64,000 nucleotides of DNA from NCBI GenBank assembly GCA_003669055.1, contig RAYB01000005.1, positions 89,648 through 153,647 of the forward strand, given 5' to 3'. Position 1 is the stretch's first letter. The number at the start of each line of letters is the position of its first letter. The stretch is from a bacterium 1XD21-70. Lineage in GTDB: Bacteria > Bacillota > Clostridia > Lachnospirales > Lachnospiraceae. A program made the position numbers and the translations under genes. Below the pieces are notes generated by a model that did no database searches, was not told where the DNA came from, and saw only the letters and a program-made list of their open reading frames with translations. Shown piece by piece: positions 18,252 through 27,568 of the stretch.

Positions 18252-19553
18252 ATGGACTATTTCAGCTTATGCTTAAACGGGCTGTGCCTTGTGGGGCAAG
18301 GCGTGATGCATATCACATTTTCCGGCCGGTTTACAGGGAAAAAGCAAGAAATACAGCATTTTCTGGTTTATCTTTTCCTTCTTAGTTTCATGGAGTCAGT
18401 CTGTGGGGATGTCCCTTTTATCATCGGCATCCAGCTGCTTGTTTTATATGGCATGAACCGTTTTGCCATAGGGAACCGGCCGCCTGAATCGTGTGCGGCT
18501 GCGGTTCTTGCCATTTATATCCTGCAATTCTCCTTTGGCATCATCAATTCGGCCGAGGCAGTGGTTTTTCCCGGTTTGGCCGGAAAGCCGCTGCTCTATG
18601 TATTGGTTGCCCTGGCAACTCTGGCTGCTTTTGTGATTTGCGCCTGCTGCTATGGCCTGGTGCTTAAATTTCTGCCCCCGGCAGATGGCTGCCATACCCC
18701 ATATATTGGGCTGCTGCTGCTTCCCGGGGTGTTCTTTTTTATCATTGAACTCTATATCCTGCACACTTCTTATAGCAGCCTGCCCTTCCTTATAACCCCT
18801 GCAGAAAAAGGGATGCATATTATGCTGATGTTTTTGCAGGTGCTGGGGCTGGGGGCACTGCTTTGTACTTTATATGCCTACCGGCAGATCTGCCAGGGGT
18901 TTTTGGCACAGGCAGCATTGGATGCCCTGACCCAGGCGGCCAGGACACAGAAGGTATACATTGCCGAGGCGCAGATGCGCTATGAGCAGACAAAGGCATT
19001 CCGCCATGATATCAAAAACCACCTGTCTGTGCTGGAGGGCCTGCTTGGCAGCGGAAAATGGGAAGAAGGCAGGGGCTATCTGCAAAAGCTTGAGAAGGCG
19101 GCGGCTTCGCTGTCCTTCCCTTACCAGACAGGAAACCCGGTGGTGGATATCCTGCTGGGGGAAAAGCTTGGCCTGGCAAAGGCCGAGGGGATCTCGGCAG
19201 AAGTGTCGCTATGCCTGCCTAGGCCTTGCGGCATTGATGATTTTGACTTATGTGTGATTTTTGCAAATGCATTGGACAATGCAATCCATGCCTGCCAGGC
19301 AGACACCTCCGGGAAAGGGAAGTCGATCCGTATCTTGGGCGAGCGGCAGGGGGATTTCTACCGCCTGGCATTTGAGAACACTTGTTTGGACGGACCGCCG
19401 CCCCTTGTGGGAACCGGGCTTTCCAATATCAGGGCAGTGTCTGAGAAATACCAGGGGTCGATGTTGGCAGAGAAGACGGGGGATTGCTTTTTTCTGAATG
19501 TACTGCTGGATATTTCATTACATGCAGAAGACAGTTCAAGACAAAACTATTGA
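18252..19553 (+). CDS. GHKL-domain sensor histidine kinase (AgrC-like)
   Basis: A 433-residue membrane kinase. The first 200 residues hold six or seven hydrophobic helices, as in AgrC/VirS peptide sensors. A dimerisation helix follows with the phospho-acceptor region FRHDIKNHLSVLEGLL (His near 250). The C-terminal ATPase is of the GHKL type: NALDNAIHAC (N box) and GTGLSNIRAVSEKY (G box). ATG 18252 follows GAAGGGGAT. It pairs with the LytTR regulator upstream. A small coiled-coil gene lies 44 bases downstream and may belong to the same message. Confidence 0.92.
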   Translation: MDYFSLCLNGLCLVGQGVMHITFSGRFTGKKQEIQHFLVYLFLLSFMESVCGDVPFIIGIQLLVLYGMNRFAIGNRPPESCAAAVLAIYILQFSFGIINSAEAVVFPGLAGKPLLYVLVALATLAAFVICACCYGLVLKFLPPADGCHTPYIGLLLLPGVFFFIIELYILHTSYSSLPFLITPAEKGMHIMLMFLQVLGLGALLCTLYAYRQICQGFLAQAALDALTQAARTQKVYIAEAQMRYEQTKAFRHDIKNHLSVLEGLLGSGKWEEGRGYLQKLEKAAASLSFPYQTGNPVVDILLGEKLGLAKAEGISAEVSLCLPRPCGIDDFDLCVIFANALDNAIHACQADTSGKGKSIRILGERQGDFYRLAFENTCLDGPPPLVGTGLSNIRAVSEKYQGSMLAEKTGDCFFLNVLLDISLHAEDSSRQNY

Positions 19554-19597
19554 TTTTTTGGCAGTGAGCCGCTATCCTTGAGGAAGGAGGTGATTTT

Positions 19598-19924
19598 ATG
19601 AATATTTCTTCTGTCAGCCCCAACAGCCTGCCCAGCGCCCCGGTCTCTCGCCAAGGAGGCAGTGCGGAGGCGAAAATACGTTCCTTGGAGCAGAAGCTGC
19701 AGACCTTGAATGCAGAAAAACAAAAGGCAATCCGGAACAAGGACGAGGAAGAAAAGAAAAAGCTGGAAAAGCAAATCCAAGAGCTGGAAAAGCAGATCCG
19801 GCAGCTGAAACAGCAGGAAAAAGCAAAGAAAAAGGCAGGCACGCCTGGGGCAGAAAAGGCTGCCCTCCGGGAGGCGGCTGCAAAATTATCCGGCACCGGA
19901 AGGTATCAGGATGTGTATGCATAA
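19598..19924 (+). CDS. Small coiled-coil protein (FlxA-like)
   Basis: 108 residues with a Ser/Pro-rich N-terminus (MNISSVSPNSLPS), then an uninterrupted heptad-like charged helix from about 25 to 80 rich in Lys, Glu and Gln, and a basic Ala/Gly tail. The composition and layout resemble the FlxA-like family of Clostridia, whose role is not established. A very good ribosome site, GGAAGGAGGTGA (19580-19591), supports translation. It follows the LytTR/GHKL pair and is closed by a strong hairpin, so it is likely the last gene of that operon. No membrane segment or signal peptide is seen. Confidence 0.7.
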   Translation: MNISSVSPNSLPSAPVSRQGGSAEAKIRSLEQKLQTLNAEKQKAIRNKDEEEKKKLEKQIQELEKQIRQLKQQEKAKKKAGTPGAEKAALREAAAKLSGTGRYQDVYA

Positions 19925-19953
19925 AGAAAAGAACCGTTAAATACGGAACCGGC

Positions 19954-19997
19954 AGCAGCGGCCAGGGAACTGAAAAACAGTTTTCCTGGCCGCTGCT
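19954..19997 (+). terminator. Hairpin terminator after the LytTR/GHKL/coiled-coil operon
   Basis: AGCAGCGGCCAGG pairs with CCTGGCCGCTGCT, extended inward by AACTG/CAGTT around an AAAAA loop, and is followed by TTGTATG. The stem is long and strong. The T-tail is weak. Confidence 0.65.
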
Positions 19998-20134
19998 TTG
20001 TATGTGCCGGAAAAGCAGCCGGTTTTTCGGCCGGAAATATAGTGCAAAGAGAATGCCTTTATGGTAAAATCTAAAAAGAGAGGGTAAGGGGGCAGGTTAA
20101 GGGTGTGGACGGACGAAGAAAAACGGAGTAAAGC

Positions 20135-21490
20135 GTGGATAAAAAAAAGATGAAAAAACTTCCCAGGCTTTTGTTTGCCGCCCCTGGCAGCGGAAGCGGG
20201 AAAACGGTTATTACCTGCGGGATACTAAGGATCCTGCAAAGGAGGCAGCTTTCTTGTGTATCCTACAAGTGCGGGCCGGATTATATAGACCCCATGTTCC
20301 ACCAATATGTGCTGGGGGTGCCAGGCTATAACTTAGACAGCTTTTTTTTGCCACCGGACCAGGTGAAAAGCTTGTTTGAAGAAAAAGCCAGAGGCGCAGA
20401 TATGGCAGTGATCGAAGGGGTTATGGGGTATTATGACGGGGTTGCCGGAACCACCACCCATGCCAGTGCATATGAGATTGCACGGATTACGGATACGCCG
20501 GTGGTCTTGGTTGTAGATGGGAAGAAAAGCAGCCTGTCCCTGGCAGCAACGGTGAAGGGGTTCCTGGAATATAAGCCAGACAGCCATATATGCGGCGTGA
20601 TCCTCAACAGGACCCCGCCTGCGATGGCAGAGCGGCTGCGCCCATGCCTGGAAGAACTGGGGATCCGCATGTACGGCGCCCTTCCTCCGTGTGAGGAGGC
20701 CAGGTGGGAGAGCCGTTACCTGGGTCTGACGCTGCCAGGGGAGCAGGCAAGGCTGAGGGAGAAGGTGGAGGCTTTGGCAGACCGGCTGGAGCCATGCCTG
20801 GATGTGGAAGGGCTTCTGGAATTGGCAGGGAGTGCGCCGCCTGTGCACCGGGCCAGCCCCCGGACACCATTGCCTTTTCATCAGGGAAAGGAACTTCGCA
20901 ACATTGCCATAGCCAGGGATGAGGCGTTTTGTTTTTATTATCAGGAAAACCTGGAATTGCTGGAGAGAAACGGCTGGAAGCTGGTTCCCTTCAGCCCTCT
21001 TCATGACCGGCACCTCCCTTGTGCCGGTGTGTCGGCAATCCTGCTGGGGGGAGGGTATCCGGAAGCCTATGCCAGGGAACTGTCAGAGAACAAGGCCATG
21101 CTGTCAGAACTCCGGGCTGCGTACAGGCAGGGGACGAAGTTTATGGCAGAATGCGGGGGGTTCCTTTACCTGCATGAAACCCTGGAAGGGGCGGACGGCA
21201 TTTCTTATCCCATGGTTGGCCTGGTCAGGGCAAAGGGGTACCGGACAGGGAAGCTGTCCCGGTTCGGCTATATCATTTTGTTTGGGAAAGATGGGCAGAA
21301 GCTGGCACGGGCGCATGAATTCCACTATTGGGACAGCACCCTGCCAGGCCAGGATTTAAGGGCAGTAAAGCCGCTAAGCGCCAGGGGGTGGGAGTGCATG
21401 CATGTGACAAAGAGGATGCTTGCCGGGTTCCCCCATCTGTATTACGCCTCGAACCCGGACTGGATCCTGGAGTTTTTAAAGAGCATGTGA
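20135..21490 (+). CDS. cbiA: Cobyrinate a,c-diamide synthase
   Basis: A 451-residue ATP-dependent amidase that converts cobyrinate to its a,c-diamide in anaerobic cobalamin synthesis. The N-terminal dethiobiotin-synthase-like domain carries the P-loop GSGSGKT (near 15-21) and CGPDYIDPMFH. The C-terminal class I amidotransferase domain has LLGGGYPE and the nucleophile in MAECGGFLYL, with the closing histidine in RAHEFHY. The start is GTG 20135 behind GGAGTAAAGC. No other cob/cbi gene is in the window, so it is an isolated member here. The family also includes hydrogenobyrinate synthase (CobB), but an anaerobe makes CbiA more likely. Confidence 0.92.
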   Translation: MDKKKMKKLPRLLFAAPGSGSGKTVITCGILRILQRRQLSCVSYKCGPDYIDPMFHQYVLGVPGYNLDSFFLPPDQVKSLFEEKARGADMAVIEGVMGYYDGVAGTTTHASAYEIARITDTPVVLVVDGKKSSLSLAATVKGFLEYKPDSHICGVILNRTPPAMAERLRPCLEELGIRMYGALPPCEEARWESRYLGLTLPGEQARLREKVEALADRLEPCLDVEGLLELAGSAPPVHRASPRTPLPFHQGKELRNIAIARDEAFCFYYQENLELLERNGWKLVPFSPLHDRHLPCAGVSAILLGGGYPEAYARELSENKAMLSELRAAYRQGTKFMAECGGFLYLHETLEGADGISYPMVGLVRAKGYRTGKLSRFGYIILFGKDGQKLARAHEFHYWDSTLPGQDLRAVKPLSARGWECMHVTKRMLAGFPHLYYASNPDWILEFLKSM

Positions 21491-21527
21491 CAGGTGAGCA
21501 AATCGTGTCAGAAAAGGAGGAAGGGGA

Positions 21528-21872
21528 ATGGCTTCCAAGATTGAATTTGTAGAATTTATAGCTGACCAGCTGAAAGGGGCAGGGGCAATCACCTGCAAAA
21601 AAATGTTTGGTGAATACGGTGTCTATTGTGAAGGGAAAATTTTTGCCGTGATCTGTGAAGACCAGTTCTATATCAAAATCACAGAAGCCGGGCGGAAGCT
21701 TTGCCCTCATTTGCAGGAGGCTCCCCCTTATAAAGGGGCAAAGAATTATTTCCTGGTGGAAGATGTGGAAGACCGGGAAAAGATGGTCAAGCTGGCAGTG
21801 GCGACCTGTGGGGAACTGCCGGCGCCAAAGGAAAAAAAGAAGAAGCCGAAAAAAGAGGGCATATCAAAGTAA
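21528..21872 (+). CDS. TfoX/Sxy N-terminal domain protein
   Basis: 114 residues. The TfoX N-terminal fold is recognisable from [47 protein letters not shown] sequence and [12 protein letters not shown]. The C-terminal TfoX helical domain that completes competence regulators is missing, as in many short Firmicute homologues of unknown role. The last 15 residues are lysine-rich ([11 protein letters not shown]). The start follows AAAGGAGGAAGGGG. It lies 16 bases ahead of pdxA, so the two are probably co-transcribed. Confidence 0.85.
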   Translation: MASKIEFVEFIADQLKGAGAITCKKMFGEYGVYCEGKIFAVICEDQFYIKITEAGRKLCPHLQEAPPYKGAKNYFLVEDVEDREKMVKLAVATCGELPAPKEKKKKPKKEGISK

Positions 21873-21888
21873 AAGGAAGGGGAAGAGG

Positions 21889-22902
21889 ATGAGAAAACCT
21901 GTGATTGCCGTTACAATGGGGGATCCGGCGGGGATCGGGTCGGAGATTGTCGTGAAAGCCATGGGGGATCCTGCCGTCCAGGAACATGCGGTGTGCATCG
22001 TGGTCGGGGACAGGAAGGTGCTTGGCTTGGCGATGGAGGCTACCGGCACCAACCTGCAGGTCCATAGCATCGGCACGGTGCAGGAGGCCAGAGAGGAAAA
22101 GGGCGTATTAAACCTGATAGACTTAGATAACGTGGATCTGGGGATGTTCGCCTGGGGGAAGGCCAGTGCCATGTGCGGCCGGGCAGCATATGGGTATATT
22201 GAAAAAAGCATTCAGCTTGCGAACGGGAAAGAGGTGGACGCAGTCAGCACAGCCCCAATTAACAAGGAGGCGCTCTACGCTGCCGGGATCCCCTATATCG
22301 GGCATACGGAAATATTCGGTGCCTTGACAGGTACGGATGACCCCCTGACCATGTTTGAGACAAAAGGAATGCGTGTTTTCTTCCTGACAAGGCATGTATC
22401 GATGCGCAGGATGCTGGACCTGGTCAAAAAGGACAGGGTGGTCGATTATGTAGCCCGTTGTACAAAAGCCCTAAAGCGCCTTGGGGTATCAAATGGCACG
22501 ATGGCAATCGCCGGGCTGAATCCCCACAGCGGTGAACACGGGCTGTTCGGGGAGGAAGAAATGCAGGAGATCGAACCTGCTGTAAGGGAATTAAGGGCAA
22601 TGGGATATGACGTGGCCGGGCCTGTGGGGGCAGATTCCGTATTCCATCAGTGTGCTGCCGGGAAATATAACAGTGTGCTCTCCCTGTACCATGACCAGGG
22701 GCACATTGCCGCAAAAACTCTGGATTTTGACCGGACGGTCGCCATCACCAACGGCATGCCGATTTTGAGGACATCCGTAGACCATGGGACTGCATTTGAT
22801 ATTGCGGGAACGGGAGCGGCCGGGGCAGTCAGCATGGCAGAGGCAATTTTGCTGGCGGCAAAATATTCTCCTTGTTTCCGGGCTTTTTCCCCTAAGGAAT
22901 GA
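21889..22902 (+). CDS. pdxA: 4-hydroxythreonine-4-phosphate dehydrogenase
   Basis: A 337-residue enzyme of the isocitrate/isopropylmalate dehydrogenase superfamily that oxidises 4-phosphohydroxy-threonine on the DXP-dependent vitamin B6 route. Visible are [16 protein letters not shown] at the N-terminus, [10 protein letters not shown], the metal-binding GHTEIFG, and [15 protein letters not shown] with the C-terminal [18 protein letters not shown] 21889 follows AAGGAAGGGGAAGAGG. Some PdxA homologues (PdxA2 group) act in sugar-acid breakdown instead. The absence of pdxJ nearby leaves this open. Confidence 0.92.
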   Translation: MRKPVIAVTMGDPAGIGSEIVVKAMGDPAVQEHAVCIVVGDRKVLGLAMEATGTNLQVHSIGTVQEAREEKGVLNLIDLDNVDLGMFAWGKASAMCGRAAYGYIEKSIQLANGKEVDAVSTAPINKEALYAAGIPYIGHTEIFGALTGTDDPLTMFETKGMRVFFLTRHVSMRRMLDLVKKDRVVDYVARCTKALKRLGVSNGTMAIAGLNPHSGEHGLFGEEEMQEIEPAVRELRAMGYDVAGPVGADSVFHQCAAGKYNSVLSLYHDQGHIAAKTLDFDRTVAITNGMPILRTSVDHGTAFDIAGTGAAGAVSMAEAILLAAKYSPCFRAFSPKE

Positions 22903-22916
22903 CGTTCTTTTTCTCA

Positions 22917-22945
22917 TTGAATCTCCAGGCTGTCTGTGGTAAACT
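22917..22945 (+). promoter_or_regulatory. Candidate promoter for the inositol-phosphatase-like gene
   Basis: TTGAAT (22917-22922), 17-base spacer, TAAACT (22940-22945), 67 bases before the start codon. Confidence 0.4.
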
Positions 22946-23012
22946 ACTATACAGGACAGGCAGCTTTTTCCATAAAAGGGATCAAAATACAGACACCATA
23001 CAAGGAGAAATT

Positions 23013-23783
23013 ATGTTAAAAGAGGGTTTGCTTTTGGAAATTCTTAAAATCGTCCAGGAATGTGGGGACATCATGTTGGGCGCTACCGATATCGAGCGGA
23101 AGACCCATCAGAAGGAAGGGAAAGGGAATTTTGTCACGGACTATGATTCCAGGGTGCAGAAAGCATTGAAGGCCAGGCTGCTGAGCCTGGTTCCAGGAGC
23201 CGCATTCCTTGGCGAAGAGGATCAGATGGATCACACGGATATCTCCAAAGGTTATGCATTTATCGTGGATCCGATCGACGGCACAGCCAATTTTATCCGG
23301 GGCTATAACGCCAGCTGTGTCAGCGTGGCACTGGCAAAAGACGGATATCCCATACTGGGCGTGGTCTATAACCCGTACCAAAAGGAAGTTTATTATGCAG
23401 AGAAAGGGAAAGGGGCATACCAAAACGGGGAAAGGATCCATGCCTCAGAGCGGAGCCTGGAAGAGGGGATCGTCCTGTTCGGGGTAGCCCCTTACAATAA
23501 AGAACTGATGCAAAAATCTTTTGAAACGGCCTACCGCTATGTGTCCTGCGCGGAGGATCTGCGCAGAAGCGGTTCGGCGGCGCTCGATTTATGCATGGTG
23601 GCCAGCGGCCGGGCAGAATTTTTCTTTGAGATGGTGCTGTCCCCCTGGGATTATGCCGCCGGTGCATTGCTGGTGGAGGAAGCGGGAGGGTTTACCGGCG
23701 ACCTTGAAGGAAGGCCGCTCACTTATGACCGGAAACAGACGGTAACGGCCAGGGCGCCTAAGGTGGAACTGCTGAAGCCGTGA
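23013..23783 (+). CDS. Inositol monophosphatase family protein
   Basis: A 256-residue magnesium-dependent phosphatase. The metal-site motifs are FLGEEDQ (near 66), DPIDGTANFI (near 88, the family signature) and the C-terminal SPWDYAAGALLVEEAGG. Family members hydrolyse inositol-1-phosphate, 3'-phosphoadenosine-5'-phosphate or fructose-1,6-bisphosphate, and the substrate cannot be fixed here. ATG 23013 follows CAAGGAG. In-frame ATG 22899 would overlap pdxA without a site. It stands between pdxA and a nitroreductase gene. Confidence 0.92.
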   Translation: MLKEGLLLEILKIVQECGDIMLGATDIERKTHQKEGKGNFVTDYDSRVQKALKARLLSLVPGAAFLGEEDQMDHTDISKGYAFIVDPIDGTANFIRGYNASCVSVALAKDGYPILGVVYNPYQKEVYYAEKGKGAYQNGERIHASERSLEEGIVLFGVAPYNKELMQKSFETAYRYVSCAEDLRRSGSAALDLCMVASGRAEFFFEMVLSPWDYAAGALLVEEAGGFTGDLEGRPLTYDRKQTVTARAPKVELLKP

Positions 23784-23862
23784 GGCGGGTGCAGCATGAA
23801 AAAGGCAAGATAAAAATGTGCCGTAAAAACAGGCAACAGCATAAAGGAAAAGGAGAAAGGAT

Positions 23863-24390
23863 ATGTCAGATAACCAAACATTAAACGTAATTTTCAGCCG
23901 TTCCAGCTACAGGGGGAGTTTCAAGAACGAACCGGTGCCCCGCGAAGACCTGGTTGCGATCCTTAAGGCAGGGATAGCGGCTCCGTCCGCCTGCAACCGG
24001 CAGACTACATCTTTTGTTGCAGTGGACGACGAGGCACTGGTGAATGAGATCAAGAAGATTTTCCCGAACCCTTCCTGCCAGACGGCACAGGCGTTTATCG
24101 TAGTGTTTACACAGGAGATCGCCGGGGTAGACGGCCGTTTTTATAGCGTGCATGATTACAGCGCCGCAGTGGAAAATATGATGCTGGCAATGAAATCATT
24201 AGGATATGATACCTGCTGGTATGAGGGGGGAGTCAGAAAGTATGCGGATCAGTTCTGCGCCCTCCTGCGTGTCCCCAAGGAATTGCAAATGGCATGCCTG
24301 CTGCCGGTTGGGGTGGCGGCAGAGGAGGTGGTTCCGGTAAAAGGGAAGAAACCCTTTGAGGAACGTGCATGGTTTAACCTTGGTTCATAA
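23863..24390 (+). CDS. Nitroreductase-family protein
   Basis: A 175-residue FMN-dependent oxidoreductase of the nitroreductase fold. The FMN-contact segment near the N-terminus reads SRSSYRG, followed by AGIAAPSACNRQTTSF and the central AAVENMMLAMKSLGYDTCWYEGG. Length is at the short end for the family. Such enzymes reduce nitroaromatics, quinones or flavins with NAD(P)H. ATG 23863 follows AAAAGGAGAAAGG. A hairpin terminator closes the unit downstream. Confidence 0.9.
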   Translation: MSDNQTLNVIFSRSSYRGSFKNEPVPREDLVAILKAGIAAPSACNRQTTSFVAVDDEALVNEIKKIFPNPSCQTAQAFIVVFTQEIAGVDGRFYSVHDYSAAVENMMLAMKSLGYDTCWYEGGVRKYADQFCALLRVPKELQMACLLPVGVAAEEVVPVKGKKPFEERAWFNLGS

Positions 24391-24407
24391 AGGAGGAAAA
24401 CTCTATA

Positions 24408-24432
24408 AGCGGGACGTGCTGTCCCGCTTTGT
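24408..24432 (+). terminator. Rho-independent terminator after the nitroreductase gene
   Basis: AGCGGGAC (24408-24415), loop GTGCT, GTCCCGCT (24421-24428), then TTGT. An 8-bp perfect stem directly downstream of the stop. Confidence 0.7.
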
Positions 24433-24505
24433 CAGGCCGGGGATGGGGATAGGCAGCATTGCCAAGACAGCATAGCAGATTCAAGAGGAAAAGGTTACGG
24501 TTAAA

Positions 24506-27487
24506 ATGAGTAGACGGAAAAAGAAGCAACTATGGAAAAGGCTGCGCAATAACATGATTGTGCTGGCAATGTTTATTTTGGTGATTATGCTTTGCACGAA
24601 TATTATGCGCAGATCCCTGATGGAGAACACCAACAAAATGGGGCTTACTCTGGTGGAGAATTATTCCTCCGCAGAAGAAAGCAACATACGTACCTGTGAG
24701 TCGATCCTAACCATCAGCACGAATTATGTCGAGGAGCGGGAGAAGGACAACATCTCTGCCGAGGAACTCAAAGAAGGGCTGTACCCTTTTATGAACGGCC
24801 TGACAGCCATGTATGGGGAGGACAACATCCAGATTTACGGCAGGGCGGAAGGCAGCACGGAATTGATATCCAACAACCCCAAAATTGAGGCGTTGAAGGA
24901 TTACCCTGTGGAAGAGAGGGATTACTACCAGGGAGCCATGGCGGCAAACGGGGAGATCTACATTTCCCCGGCTTATTTAGACACCATATCCGGCTTGCCT
25001 GTGGTTACCATGTGCAAGGCCGTGCCGTCTACCGGGAGTTTCTTAGCAATTGACATTATGTTTTCCTGCTTTGAGATGAATAACGAAAACCTGCCTCTTC
25101 CAAAGAATGCGTCTTACTATCTGACAGGCAGGAATGGGACGCTGCTTTATTATAAAACTTCCATGAGCCATCCCTACGATACCTATCAGAAAGCAGTTGA
25201 CGGCTACATGGAAAAGGTGGATATGGAGAAGGGCAACCAGGTATTGGAAAACGTGACGGCCGCAGACGGCATTGCCCGTAATGTTTATTTCCACCACATG
25301 GACAATGGCTGGACGGCAATCCTGACCATACCGGAGGAGGAGATTTTTTCGGGTGCCGATACGTTTAGGGTCATCAGCTTTATCGTGATCCACCTGGGGG
25401 CAGCCCTGGTTTTTTTCCAGGCATTCCGGGATTACAAACAGGAGAAAAAGGCCCAGAAGCTTACAGAGGAACGGGATTTGATGGCAGAGCGCAACCGGGT
25501 GTACCAAAATGCCATGAACGGGACGGCGCGGGCTTACCGGGCGATCTACTATATAGATGTGAAAAACGGCAGGTACGAAATGCTTTATCCTGACCGCGGC
25601 AAGGGATCGGAGTCCGGGGATTATAACACGGAGTTTGTGTCCAGCCGTTTTGACACGGGGATGATCGCCGAGGAGCACCAGGAATCGCTGCAGTCATTTC
25701 TGGACCTTTCCAATATCGTAAAAGAACTTGAGTCTAAAGACCATATAGAACTTCAATATAAAAGGATGGATGAGGAGGGGGAATATGAGTGGTGCTCTGC
25801 CGCCATCACTGTGGCAGAGGCGGAAGAGGGCCATCCGTCAGCGGTTACCCTGGCTGTCCGCAGCATTGATGAGATCATCCACCGGGAGGAGAGGCAGAAG
25901 GAGATGCTGGCACTGGCAGCAGAACGCGCAGAGGCAGCAAACCTGGCCAAAAGCGATTTCCTATCCCGGATGAGCCATGATATCCGCACTCCCATGAATG
26001 CCATCCTAGGGATGACTGCCGTGGCCGGCATGCATATTGACGAAAAGGAACGGGTAGTGGATGCCCTGGGCAAGATTACGGTTTCCAGCAAACATTTGCT
26101 GGGGCTGATCAACGAAGTTTTGGACATGAGCCGGATTGAAAGCGGCAAGGTCAGCCTGACAGAGAATGCCTTTAACCTGTCGGATACCATGGAAAGCCTG
26201 CTGACCGTGTTCCACTCCCAGATGGATGCAAAAGGCCTGGAACTGAGCGCCAATATTGCCAAGATGGAGCATGAGGATGTGATCGGCGACGAGCAGCGTC
26301 TGCAGCAGGTTTTCATGAATATCATGGGAAATGCCATAAAGTTTACGCCGCCGGGAGGGAAGATCACCATTTCCATAGAAGAGAAGCCCTCCCATATCCG
26401 GGGGAGCGGATACTATGAGTTTACCTTTGAAGATACCGGCATCGGCATGGAGACCGATTATATCCAAAAGATTTTTGAACCTTTTTCTCGGGCGGCGGAC
26501 TCCCGCACCGGCAAGATTGAGGGGACAGGGCTGGGGATGAGCATAGCAGTCAACATTGCCCGTATGATGAATGGGGATATCCAGGTGGAAAGCGTGCTGG
26601 GCAAGGGGTCTAAATTTACCGTTACGGTCTACCTGAAGCTAAACGACATTACCCAGGAGGATATCGATGCTTTTGCCCTGCTGCCGGTACTGGTGGTGGA
26701 TGATGAGGAGGCGGCCTGTGAGAGCGCCTGCGAGATCCTTGCCAGCCTGCAGATGGATGCAGAATATGTGCTGGACGGCGACAGTGCCGTCAGGCGCATT
26801 GCAGAGGCGAGGGAGGCAGCAAAAGACTTTGCCGTGGTCATACTCGACTGGAAAATGCCGGGCAAGGACGGGCTGGATACAGCAAGGGATATCCGGGATA
26901 TGGTGGGGGAGGAAATCCCGATCATTATCCTGTCTGCCTACGACTGGTCAGATATTGAGGCAGATGCCCTAAGCGCAGGCGTGGATGCGTTTATCGAAAA
27001 GCCATTATTCAAATCCAGGCTTACCAGGGTGCTGAAAGATGTCCTGGGACTGGGCAGCGGGGAAAAACAGGAGACGGCACTGGAAACATTCCAGAAGCAG
27101 GATTTCTCCGGAAAACGGGTTTTGCTTGTGGAGGATAATGAATTGAATATTGAAGTGGCGGCCGAACTTTTAGATGTGGTCGGGATCCAGGTGGAACAGG
27201 CTTTGAACGGGCAGATTGCAGTAGACCTTGTGTTGGAGAAAGCCCCGGGCTATTATGACCTGGTCTTTATGGATATCCAGATGCCGGTCATGAACGGATA
27301 TGACGCGGCCAAAAAGATCCGTGCCAGCGGCAGGGCAGACCTGAGGGAGATCCCCATCATAGCCATGACTGCGGACGCTTTTGCGGACGATATCCGCAAG
27401 TCGGAAGAAGCGGGGATGAACGGGCATATTTCCAAGCCAGTGGATATTGAACGGCTGGAGGAGGCGCTGAGGACATGGATCCGGTAA
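24506..27487 (+). CDS. Membrane hybrid sensor histidine kinase with two receiver domains
   Basis: A 993-residue hybrid kinase. Layout: TM1 about 13-31, an extracellular double-Cache-like region to about 285 (SGLPVVTMCKAV, then NGWTAILTIPEEEIFS before the membrane), TM2 about 290-310, a PAS-like segment about 335-460, HisKA with FLSRMSHDIRTPMNA, HATPase with NIMGNAIKFTPPGG, EDTGIGM and GTGLGMSI, receiver 1 (VVDDEEA, ILDWKMPGKDG) and receiver 2 (VEDNELN, FMDIQMPVMNG). It is built like the kinase at 4897-7557 but has a PAS segment and no partner binding-protein gene. The potABCD operon begins 81 bases downstream, so polyamine-linked sensing is possible. No HPt domain is present. Confidence 0.93.
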   Translation: MSRRKKKQLWKRLRNNMIVLAMFILVIMLCTNIMRRSLMENTNKMGLTLVENYSSAEESNIRTCESILTISTNYVEEREKDNISAEELKEGLYPFMNGLTAMYGEDNIQIYGRAEGSTELISNNPKIEALKDYPVEERDYYQGAMAANGEIYISPAYLDTISGLPVVTMCKAVPSTGSFLAIDIMFSCFEMNNENLPLPKNASYYLTGRNGTLLYYKTSMSHPYDTYQKAVDGYMEKVDMEKGNQVLENVTAADGIARNVYFHHMDNGWTAILTIPEEEIFSGADTFRVISFIVIHLGAALVFFQAFRDYKQEKKAQKLTEERDLMAERNRVYQNAMNGTARAYRAIYYIDVKNGRYEMLYPDRGKGSESGDYNTEFVSSRFDTGMIAEEHQESLQSFLDLSNIVKELESKDHIELQYKRMDEEGEYEWCSAAITVAEAEEGHPSAVTLAVRSIDEIIHREERQKEMLALAAERAEAANLAKSDFLSRMSHDIRTPMNAILGMTAVAGMHIDEKERVVDALGKITVSSKHLLGLINEVLDMSRIESGKVSLTENAFNLSDTMESLLTVFHSQMDAKGLELSANIAKMEHEDVIGDEQRLQQVFMNIMGNAIKFTPPGGKITISIEEKPSHIRGSGYYEFTFEDTGIGMETDYIQKIFEPFSRAADSRTGKIEGTGLGMSIAVNIARMMNGDIQVESVLGKGSKFTVTVYLKLNDITQEDIDAFALLPVLVVDDEEAACESACEILASLQMDAEYVLDGDSAVRRIAEAREAAKDFAVVILDWKMPGKDGLDTARDIRDMVGEEIPIIILSAYDWSDIEADALSAGVDAFIEKPLFKSRLTRVLKDVLGLGSGEKQETALETFQKQDFSGKRVLLVEDNELNIEVAAELLDVVGIQVEQALNGQIAVDLVLEKAPGYYDLVFMDIQMPVMNGYDAAKKIRASGRADLREIPIIAMTADAFADDIRKSEEAGMNGHISKPVDIERLEEALRTWIR

Positions 27488-27568
27488 ACAGGTGGCTTTG
27501 TCTGCCTGCGGGCGGTATACGGCTGACAGGTTTTGGGATCAAAAGAAGAACTAGTGAGGAGACAAATC